Assembly (NCBI GenBank): GCA_020853655.1
Contig: JADYYL010000463.1
Span: 1 to 5,527, forward strand
Length of the DNA: 5,527 bases
Direction of reading: 5' to 3'
Source: Deltaproteobacteria bacterium
GTDB taxonomy: Bacteria > Bdellovibrionota_C > UBA2361 > SZUA-149 > JADYYL01
The notes under the pieces were generated by a model, which ran no database searches, was not told the origin of the DNA, and worked only from the letters and a program-made list of their open reading frames with translations. Shown here in pieces: positions 1 to 5,527 of the stretch. Positions within the stretch are counted from its first letter, which is position 1; each line of letters starts with the position of its first letter. The position numbers and the translations under genes were made by a program.

Positions 1-543
1 GCGTGGTCTCCAACAGAGTCAGCCCTCAGCCTGTGCTGTTCGCTGCTCGCAGAGAGCGTGGTGCCGCCCGCGACACCTTTCTCAGCCGCTGAGCGAGAGC
101 GGCTCTGGCGATCGGCGATCACCGAGATGGCCTTTGGCCAACAACTCTTCCGGTCTTCCGCGGTGGGCGGACTCCTCCGAGTTGTGGCTCCATTCTCTTC
201 TTCGCTCCGCGAGCTCGACGCTCTATTTTCATTTGGGAGAAACGGCAGTCTTCGCGTCTTCGCCAATCCAATCACCTACCGGAATCCGCTGAACGGCGAG
301 AAGACAACCACCACCGTATTGGAGCGGTTGCAGTTCGCCTCGCAGCGAAGCGCCGCAGTGCTCGCCCGGCTGGAGCCGCATATCGATGCCGACGCAGTCA
401 CCATCGAGCACGCCCTTCAAGACATCGTCGGCGCATCCCTCGACCTCGGCCTACCTGGAGTTCCCACGGCTGGCCTCACCCACTTCTCATCGGACGGTTT
501 TCCGTTGCCAGGGTTGAGGAAGCCGGTGCACAGTTCGACCTAG
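1..543 (+). CDS. Unrecognised protein, C-terminal part (open at left edge)
   Basis: The reading frame is open from the first base to a TAG at 541-543, so the gene may begin outside the window. The first possible internal start is GTG at 58, which would give 161 residues, but it has no well-spaced ribosome binding site; I therefore treat the frame as partial. Codons are mostly G or C at the third position, like the recognised genes here, which supports real coding. I do not recognise the family. The visible part begins with a helix-like charged stretch (AAERERLWRSAITEM), has a hydrophobic Val/Leu-rich segment (GGLLRVVAPF), then a mixed stretch containing FANPITYRNPLNGEK and a long probable helix (VLERLQFASQRSAAVLARLEPH). 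The last 40 residues are rich in Gly, Pro and Leu. There is no clear membrane segment or cysteine motif. It lies 91 bases upstream of the Kazal lipoprotein gene on the same strand, but no functional link is evident. A spurious open frame cannot be excluded. Confidence 0.45.
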   Translation, partial: AWSPTESALSLCCSLLAESVVPPATPFSAAERERLWRSAITEMAFGQQLFRSSAVGGLLRVVAPFSSSLRELDALFSFGRNGSLRVFANPITYRNPLNGEKTTTTVLERLQFASQRSAAVLARLEPHIDADAVTIEHALQDIVGASLDLGLPGVPTAGLTHFSSDGFPLPGLRKPVHSST

Positions 544-566
544 TCGTTGTTTTCGGAACAGCTGGA

Positions 567-572
567 TACAAT
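567..572 (+). promoter_or_regulatory. Possible -10 element for the Kazal lipoprotein gene
   Basis: TACAAT matches the sigma-70 -10 consensus at five of six positions. It lies in the short gap between the upstream frame and the lipoprotein gene, about 60 bases before the ATG at 635. No good -35 hexamer stands at 16-18 bases upstream (TCGTTG at 544-549 is poor), so this is tentative. If it is used, transcription would begin near 579 and a start at TTG 572 would be ruled out. Confidence 0.25.
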
Positions 573-634
573 TGGAAACTGCGGTCCCGTATCGCGACGA
601 ACCTCTATCCGCTCTTCTCCATACGAGTTACGTC

Positions 635-949
635 ATGAGACCAATCCACCTGATCCCGCTCCTTCTCGCGCTCGCCTCTTGTGGCGGAGACGGGGAGTCC
701 GACAATGACAACGTGGGAGCGACGTGCGGCGGGCTTCAAGGCCTTCAGTGCGCCCCTCAATTGTATTGTGAGTTTCCCGTTGGAACTTGCGGCGCCGCTG
801 ATCAAACTGGCTTCTGCGATGTCCGCCCGGAAATCTGCGCTGAAATTTATGCGCCGGTATGCGGTTGTGACGCCAAAACCTACAGCAATCGCTGCGACGC
901 TCAGGGCGCGGGAGTTTCGATCGTCTCCGAAGGCGAGTGCTCTGCCTAA
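635..949 (+). CDS. Kazal-type protease inhibitor domain lipoprotein
   Basis: This is a small secreted lipoprotein of 104 residues, probably a serine-protease inhibitor on the cell surface or in the periplasm. The first 16 residues form a lipoprotein signal peptide: Arg2, a Leu/Ile-rich core and a lipobox L13-A14-S15-C16. Gly at +2 gives no inner-membrane retention signal by the E. coli rule. A Cys-rich linker follows (C31, C39, C45, C52), then a Kazal-like domain from about 61 to 102 with C61, C68, C76, C78, C87, C102. The spacing C68-x7-C76-x6-Y83-x3-C87 fits the Kazal signature, but the cysteine normally two or three residues after C87 is absent and C78 (in CGC) is extra, as in many bacterial Kazal proteins. 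Aligned with avian ovomucoid domains, E70 sits at the P1 reactive-site position. I chose ATG 635 because it starts directly before the signal peptide; a GAG seven bases upstream is a weak ribosome binding site. The frame can extend to TTG 572, but that would bury the signal peptide. Confidence 0.85.
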   Translation: MRPIHLIPLLLALASCGGDGESDNDNVGATCGGLQGLQCAPQLYCEFPVGTCGAADQTGFCDVRPEICAEIYAPVCGCDAKTYSNRCDAQGAGVSIVSEGECSA

Positions 950-1206
950 GCGACTGTTCCCGGACGGGAGCTCCGTCGGAGAGAGACTCGAGAAGCGCCG
1001 AATAAATATTAGAGCTTCCCGAGGAGCCTCGCTCACAGGCTGGAGCGTCAGCGAAAACGCGCGGAGCGACAGAATCCTAAGATTCAAATCCGGCTGAAGT
1101 AACTTTCCGCGACATAGGATGCGAGTGGCGCAGACTCGCGCCATGCGGCCCCTCTGCGAAGGTCAAGCAGCTCTCCGTCTCGCGTCTGCGCGGTCAGCGT
1201 GTCGAC
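950..1206. other. Gene-free convergent intergenic stretch with many short inverted repeats
   Basis: No convincing gene lies here; open frames running through it on both strands mainly shadow the lipoprotein gene. The stretch holds several stem-loop candidates: GTTCCC/GGGAGC at 956-971 (one wobble), a 10-base pair of arms at 987-996 and 1014-1023, AGCCT/AGGCT at 1025-1041, GAATC/GATTC at 1072-1085, TGGCGC/GCGCCA at 1126-1143, and a long-range GCGCAGAC/GTCTGCGC pair at 1128-1135 and 1184-1191. None is followed by a run of T, so no clear intrinsic terminator for the lipoprotein gene is visible. The ATTCAAATCC near 1082 resembles a tRNA T-loop but its flanks do not pair. Confidence 0.5.
987..1023. 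repeat. Ten-base inverted repeat around an AT-rich loop
   Basis: CTCGAGAAGC (987-996) and GCTTCCCGAG (1014-1023) are inverted copies with a single mismatch. In a plus-strand RNA the mismatch is A-C, while in a minus-strand RNA it becomes a G-U wobble, so the stem would be continuous on the minus strand. The 17-base loop contains AATAAATATT, an AT-rich patch in otherwise GC-rich DNA. It could be an operator, a transcript-end structure or chance. Confidence 0.4.
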
Positions 1207-1238
1207 AAAAAAAAAGCGCCGGGGTTTCCCCCAGCGCT
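1207..1238 (-). terminator. Strong intrinsic terminator of the groESL operon
   Basis: Read on the minus strand, the stem AGCGCTGGGG pairs with CCCCGGCGCT around a GAAA tetraloop, giving ten pairs including one G-U wobble, and it runs straight into eight or nine T residues. It begins 35 bases after the groEL stop codon. On the plus strand the wobble becomes an A-C mismatch and no T tract follows the stem, so the element is oriented for groEL and not for the convergent lipoprotein gene. Confidence 0.93.
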
Positions 1239-1250
1239 CTTTCTGTCACA

Positions 1251-1264
1251 GCGGGTGGTCCCGC
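1251..1264 (-). repeat. Small hairpin directly after the groEL stop codon
   Basis: GCGGG and CCCGC are perfect five-base arms around a four-base loop, beginning nine bases past the groEL stop and before the main terminator. All five pairs are G-C. Such a hairpin could protect the messenger 3' end or slow polymerase ahead of the terminator; both roles are inference. Confidence 0.4.
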
Positions 1265-1272
1265 CGTTTCAC

Positions 1273-2913
<1,641 letters not shown>

Positions 2914-2925
2914 AAATATCTCCTT
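2914..2925 (-). promoter_or_regulatory. groEL ribosome binding site
   Basis: On the minus strand AAGGAG stands six bases before the groEL ATG, close to ideal, and fixes the start at 2913. No promoter or terminator is evident in the 34-base groES-groEL gap, which supports a single bicistronic message. Confidence 0.8.
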
Positions 2926-2947
2926 AATGTATAGCTATTTGTAAGAG

Positions 2948-3235
2948 TTACTCGACCACGGCGAGGACGTCGTCTTCGCGCATGATGAGCCGTTCTTCGT
3001 TTTCGATCTTCACTTCCGTTCCGGAATACTTTCCGAACAGAACAGTGTCGCCGGCCTTGAGCTCGAGAGTACGAACCGTGCCGTCTTCGTTCACTTGTCC
3101 TTTTCCGACAGCGACGACTTTGCCCTTCTGAGGCTTCTCCTTCGCGGTGTCCGGAATGAAAAGTCCGCCGGCTGTTTTTTCATCTTCGTTCAAACGTTGA
3201 ACGATAATCCGATCGTGGAGTGGTCGAAGACCCAT
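2948..3235 (-). CDS. groES: Co-chaperonin GroES (10 kDa, Hsp10)
   Basis: GroES is the heptameric lid of the GroEL chamber in the cytosol. The 95-residue product matches the usual family length. It opens with MGLRPLHDRIIVQR, the typical N-terminal strand; the mobile loop that contacts GroEL lies at about 16-35 and includes GGLFIPDT (23-30). The core GKVVAVGKG (38-46), GDTVLFGKYSG (62-72) and the C-terminal EDDVLAVVE complete the fold. The frame continues upstream to ATG codons at 3259 and 3472, but I chose ATG 3235 because AGGAG stands nine bases before it and the family begins here. The upstream frame overlaps the apparent promoter and leader. The gene heads the groESL operon, with groEL 34 bases downstream. 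Regulation probably acts through the leader at 3236-3440, which has promoter-like hexamers, an inverted repeat and a possible RNA thermometer that hides this ribosome binding site. Confidence 0.98.
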   Translation of the reverse strand: MGLRPLHDRIIVQRLNEDEKTAGGLFIPDTAKEKPQKGKVVAVGKGQVNEDGTVRTLELKAGDTVLFGKYSGTEVKIENEERLIMREDDVLAVVE

Positions 3236-3242
3236 AAGCGCA

Positions 3243-3270
3243 TTCTCCTGAAGTGACATACCAAAAAAAA
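3243..3270 (-). promoter_or_regulatory. Candidate FourU-like RNA thermometer over the groES ribosome binding site
   Basis: In the minus-strand message, the run UUUUUUUGG (3269 to 3261, part of an eight-U tract at 3270-3263) can pair with UCAGGAGAA (3251 to 3243), which holds the groES Shine-Dalgarno sequence. The stem has nine consecutive pairs: one G-C, four A-U and four G-U wobbles, around a nine-base loop. Pairing of a U run with a Shine-Dalgarno sequence is how FourU thermometers work: weak pairing blocks ribosomes when cool and melts on heating. FourU-type and other leader thermometers are known before heat-shock genes, including groES in enterobacteria. The pairing is seen directly; the function is inferred. 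Confidence 0.4.
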
Positions 3271-3280
3271 TCGTTCGTAA

Positions 3281-3398
3281 TCGTAAAGGACCTCGCCCGT
3301 TCCAGCGTGCCCGAAGGCCAACCGGTGGATCCCCAATGGATAGAGGCGGAAGCGGCATTCTCGATGAAAATACGCATCGAGATAGTGGTTCTTTACGA
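3281..3398 (-). other. Potentially structured groES 5' leader RNA
   Basis: The leader has 8-base complementary arms TCGTAAAG (3281-3288) and CTTTACGA (3391-3398) that could close a domain of about 118 bases. Within it lie the perfect hairpin at 3359-3382 and a second hairpin at 3301-3329, in which TCCA, CG and GCC pair with GGC, CG and TGGA around a UUCG tetraloop with the favoured C-G closing pair. Together with the U-run stem at 3243-3270 this suggests a folded leader rather than a plain untranslated region. Only pairings found by eye support it. Confidence 0.3.
3359..3382. promoter_or_regulatory. Operator-like perfect inverted repeat in the groE leader
   Basis: TCTCGATG and CATCGAGA are perfect 8-base arms separated by 8 bases. 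The centre lies about 135 bases before the groES ATG and just downstream of the proposed promoter, roughly +22 to +45 from the predicted start of transcription. That is where CIRCE, the binding site of the repressor HrcA (nine-base arms, nine-base spacer), often sits in other bacteria, but the arm sequence is unlike CIRCE (TTAGCACTC/GAGTGCTAA). It may be a site for another repressor or an RNA hairpin. Confidence 0.4.
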
Positions 3399-3410
3399 CT
3401 GCCCGGACAT

Positions 3411-3439
3411 CTATTAAGCATGGGCTGGAGCGAAGTCAA
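3411..3439 (-). promoter_or_regulatory. Probable groESL promoter
   Basis: On the minus strand TTGACT (3439-3434) matches the -35 consensus at five of six positions and is followed after exactly 17 bases by TAATAG (3416-3411), a weaker -10 element. Transcription would begin near 3404, giving a leader of about 170 bases before groES. The -10 region also reads CTTAATAG about 18 bases after GTTG, loosely like alphaproteobacterial heat-shock sigma promoters, so the sigma factor is uncertain. No E. coli-type sigma-32 promoter with proper spacing is present. Confidence 0.4.
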
Positions 3440-3546
3440 CCTGACCCCAAAGAAATTAAAACTCCTTATCATTCCAGCGCATTAGGCGCTCGAAGGGCAA
3501 AGCCCATTGAGGCTAAAACCGTGACTAGTACCGTTATTTAAGGGGG
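3440..3546. other. Gap between symporter stop and groE promoter, with small hairpins only
   Basis: This part holds AGCGC/GCGCT (3476-3490, five-base loop) and GGGC/GCCC (3495-3505, three-base loop). Neither is followed by a T run on the minus strand, so there is no convincing terminator for the symporter gene and some read-through into groESL is possible. No gene, tRNA or repeat family was recognised. Confidence 0.4.
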
Positions 3547-4932
3547 CTATTCCACTGCAATTACATCCACATCTCGAGCCCCTCCCCTGGCGATGACCGC
3601 GTAAACGAGGAAGGCGATCACCATCCCCGGAACAAACGCCTCGACCGGACGGAAGGTCTGCACCACAAGGATTGTGGCTGCCCCGCAGACGATGCTCCAG
3701 AACGCTGCGCGCTCGTCGGGTCTAGCCGAGTAGAAGCCAAACACAATCGAGGGAACAAGCACGACGCCAAAGCTGACTGCCTGAATGGCTAGGTGAACGA
3801 CGCTGAAAATAACGACGGCGATAGTGAGCGCCGCGATCCCAACACCGACGACGAGAAGACGCGACAACCGGAGTGTTCGTTCCGGCGTGAGCTCTCTCCC
3901 CATCCCCTTCCGATAGAAGTCGTGGACAAGGGTCATGCTCATCACGAGCAGGAGCGTATCACCGGTCGACAGCAGCGCGGCGAACAAGCCTGCGATCGAT
4001 AATCCGTAGAGACCGGACGGAAGCATCGATGAAAAAAGTGCTGGAACGATCTCGTTTGCTTCCGCTCCCGGCATCACGCTTCGTGCGAACAGCCCGAAGC
4101 ACACGCCCATCGAGAGGAAGAGAAAGGCCAGCACCCCTCCACAGAACATTGCGAATCGAAGACTCTCCTTCGATTCGGCAGCATAGGCTCGCTGCCAGAA
4201 ATCAGGACTCGAGAGAACTGACGCGCCCAGAAAAACGAGCGCCGCCGCCATGACATACGGTGGCGCAAAGTGTTCACCACGCAAGAAGTCCGCAGGCAGT
4301 GCTTCGATCGCAGCTAGCCCGCCTGATTTCCACGCGACAAGAGGGAGGCACACACTCAAGAGAATGAGCATCACACAGAACTGGAAGACATCCGTCCGAA
4401 TATCAGCCCTCATACCGCCGACTGTCGCATACGTAATCATTAGGAGCCCACCTCCGATGGTCGTGAGCACTGGGTCGAAGCCGATGAGCGCCGAGACGAT
4501 GACTCCAAATGAGAGAAACTGCAGGGCCAGCGACAACGCGACGCTGACGAGATTTACTGTTGCACCGGCGATCCTGACTCGACGGGAGTATGTCGACTCG
4601 AGGAAATCGGGCAGCGTGAATGCTTGATGAGTATCGCCGTATGCCTTGATTTTCGGCGCGAAGAGCGCGCCAAATACCAAGAAGTAGAGAAGGAACGAGA
4701 CGGGGATCGCAAAAGCAAGAAGACCCGCGCCGGAGAACGTGGTTCCGGCGAGACCGAAGATTGATCCCGCTCCGATGAATGTCGACAGGGTCGAGGCGAG
4801 CAGAGCAAAGCGGCGAGTGCTTCGACCGTTGACCCAATAGACATCAAGCGTCACGTTCTTCACGTCGGAAAGCCCGACGAGGATCGTTGCGAGAAAGAAT
4901 GTCCCGATGATAGCGAGATCAAATCCGGTCAT
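3547..4932 (-). CDS. Sodium:solute symporter family (SSS/SLC5) transporter
   Basis: This is an inner-membrane secondary transporter that most likely uses the sodium gradient to import a small solute. It has 461 residues and about 12-13 hydrophobic segments spread from 4-22 to 432-447, in line with the LeuT-like fold, though slightly short for the family. Family features include YWVNGRS (32-38), TLPDFLES (106-113), GGMRADIRTDVFQ (172-184) which matches the conserved T-D-x-x-Q block, and SPDFWQRAYAAES (242-254). ALLSTGDTLLLV (319-330) corresponds to the segment-8 helix whose Ser-Thr pair helps bind sodium in PutP; both residues (S322, T323) are present. The substrate cannot be read from sequence, so no symbol is given. 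ATG 4932 has only a weak GAG nine bases or so upstream, and that GAG lies in one arm of an inverted repeat (4936-4980). It follows the glycosylase gene after 49 bases, so the two may be co-transcribed. Confidence 0.92.
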   Translation of the reverse strand: MTGFDLAIIGTFFLATILVGLSDVKNVTLDVYWVNGRSTRRFALLASTLSTFIGAGSIFGLAGTTFSGAGLLAFAIPVSFLLYFLVFGALFAPKIKAYGDTHQAFTLPDFLESTYSRRVRIAGATVNLVSVALSLALQFLSFGVIVSALIGFDPVLTTIGGGLLMITYATVGGMRADIRTDVFQFCVMLILLSVCLPLVAWKSGGLAAIEALPADFLRGEHFAPPYVMAAALVFLGASVLSSPDFWQRAYAAESKESLRFAMFCGGVLAFLFLSMGVCFGLFARSVMPGAEANEIVPALFSSMLPSGLYGLSIAGLFAALLSTGDTLLLVMSMTLVHDFYRKGMGRELTPERTLRLSRLLVVGVGIAALTIAVVIFSVVHLAIQAVSFGVVLVPSIVFGFYSARPDERAAFWSIVCGAATILVVQTFRPVEAFVPGMVIAFLVYAVIARGGARDVDVIAVE

Positions 4933-4935
4933 GTC

Positions 4936-4980
4936 GTCGGCTCACGCTCGCTACGGTTCCAGAACGGGGAGAGAGCCGAC
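4936..4980. repeat. Inverted repeat between glycosylase stop and symporter start
   Basis: GTCGGCTC (4936-4943) and GAGCCGAC (4973-4980) are perfect 8-base arms around 29 bases. One arm starts just after the glycosylase stop codon. The other ends three bases before the symporter ATG and includes its weak GAG ribosome binding site. In the minus-strand message the stem would fill nearly the whole gap and could limit symporter translation or stabilise the upstream message; both roles are inference. Confidence 0.45.
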
Positions 4981-4981
4981 C

Positions 4982-5527
4982 TTACGACGCGCCATCGGCC
5001 GCTCGCCAGAGATACCACGAGGCCACGCGTCGAAAGGGTCGCCATCGCTCGCCGAGCTCCAACAGCTCCTTCGGCGTCGGGTGATCCTTCCTCTTGTAGA
5101 GGACCGCATACCCTTTCCGCACGCCGTAATCGTGAATGGGGAGCACATCGGGCCGCGCCAGCGAGAAAATTAATAACATCTGGACCGTCCAGACGCCGAC
5201 TCCGCGAACTTCCGTCAGCAGCTCGATAATATCGTCATCGCTCATCGCCTCTAGTGTCCGCCAGGTGAATCGGCGTTGCTCGCCCGCCATTCGAGCGAGA
5301 TCCTTGATGGCGAGGAGTTTGTTCCTGGAGAGACCTGCGGAGCGCATCTCGTCATCATCCGCGTCGAGCACATTCTTGGGCGTAAACCGGCGAGCCCCGC
5401 CGCAGACGTCAAGAGCACGACCCCAGATCGTGGCAGCAGCTCGGCCGTGAAGTTGCTGGTAGCAGATCGAACGGGCTAGCGATGCGAAGGGAGTGAGTTC
5501 TTGTTTGGCAACGATTCCGCACGGGCC
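4982..5527 (-). CDS. DNA-3-methyladenine glycosylase II-type HhH-GPD protein (5' end missing)
   Basis: This is a base-excision repair enzyme that removes alkylated bases such as 3-methyladenine from DNA. The first start codon in the frame is GTG at 5371, but the frame stays open to the right edge and the added 52 residues are plainly family sequence, including SLARSICYQQLHGRAAATIW (16-35 of the visible 181), the start of the conserved helical core. The gene is therefore partial and GTG 5371 is not the start. The helix-hairpin-helix is at about 103-118 (LLTEVRGVGVWTVQML), with the G-V-G hairpin at 109-111. The catalytic aspartate is D133 in VLPIHDYGVRKG. The C-terminal WRPFRRVASWYLWR (162-175) is also typical. 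The family is usually about 200-215 residues, so perhaps 20-40 residues lie outside. It ends 49 bases before the symporter gene on the same strand. It resembles the compact yeast Mag1-like group more than E. coli AlkA, as no AlkA N-terminal domain is visible. Confidence 0.9.
   Translation of the reverse strand, partial: GPCGIVAKQELTPFASLARSICYQQLHGRAAATIWGRALDVCGGARRFTPKNVLDADDDEMRSAGLSRNKLLAIKDLARMAGEQRRFTWRTLEAMSDDDIIELLTEVRGVGVWTVQMLLIFSLARPDVLPIHDYGVRKGYAVLYKRKDHPTPKELLELGERWRPFRRVASWYLWRAADGAS

Noticed and set aside
572..634. TTG start at 572 extending the lipoprotein by 21 residues
   Set aside because: It would put a charged stretch ahead of a clear signal peptide, and the TTG overlaps a possible -10 element.
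1072..1096. tRNA-like T-loop sequence ATTCAAATCC
   Set aside because: The five-base flanks do not pair as a T-stem and no acceptor, D or anticodon stems were found around it.
681..1097. 138-codon plus-strand frame overlapping and running past the lipoprotein gene
   Set aside because: It is in a different frame from the Kazal protein, lacks a good start signal and reads as low-complexity basic sequence.
605..1144. 179-codon minus-strand frame over the lipoprotein gene
   Set aside because: The plus-strand frame has an unmistakable lipobox and Kazal cysteine pattern, so the opposite frame is a shadow; its product has no recognisable features.
3236..3472. N-terminal extension of groES by up to 79 residues
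   Set aside because: The extension has no family similarity and overlaps the apparent promoter and leader structures, while ATG 3235 has a well-placed AGGAG and gives the standard 95-residue GroES.
3476..3505. Intrinsic terminator for the symporter gene
   Set aside because: The two small hairpins have only four or five pairs and no following T run on the minus strand.
3236..3546. CIRCE operator before groES
   Set aside because: No TTAGCACTC-N9-GAGTGCTAA or near match was found; the inverted repeat present has a different arm sequence.

Overview
The window looks like chromosomal DNA of a Gram-negative bacterium with a moderately high GC content. The features point to a deltaproteobacterial or myxobacterial-type lineage: a GroES with the mobile-loop sequence GGLFIPDTAKEKPQ, a GroEL ending in a Gly/Met tail, and a small cysteine-rich Kazal lipoprotein of a kind common in Myxococcota and neighbouring phyla. 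This placement is an inference from protein style and has only moderate confidence.

Layout. On the left, on the plus strand, are the C-terminal part of an unrecognised protein (1-543, open at the left edge) and a 104-residue lipoprotein with a Kazal-type protease-inhibitor domain (635-949). A gene-free stretch rich in short inverted repeats follows (950-1272), and it ends in a strong intrinsic terminator for the opposite strand (1207-1238). Everything to the right is on the minus strand. In transcription order it is: a DNA-3-methyladenine glycosylase II-type HhH-GPD protein (4982 to the right edge, 5' end missing), a sodium:solute symporter family protein (3547-4932), a 311-base regulatory gap (3236-3546), groES (2948-3235) and groEL (1273-2913).

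How the parts work together. groES and groEL form the usual chaperonin operon, with a 34-base gap, a good ribosome binding site before each gene and one terminator at the end. The glycosylase and symporter are spaced closely enough to be co-transcribed, but nothing shows a functional link to the chaperonin.

The most interesting part is the groE leader. I see no classical CIRCE operator. Instead there is a plausible promoter (TTGACT, 17 bases, TAATAG), a perfect 8-8-8 inverted repeat just downstream of it, a long-range 8-base stem, a UUCG-capped hairpin, and an eight-U run that can pair through nine base pairs (four of them wobbles) with the groES Shine-Dalgarno sequence. That last element has the architecture of a FourU-type RNA thermometer. 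All of these are hypotheses from reading the sequence; no folding or database search was run. No mobile element, CRISPR array, tRNA or rRNA was seen.
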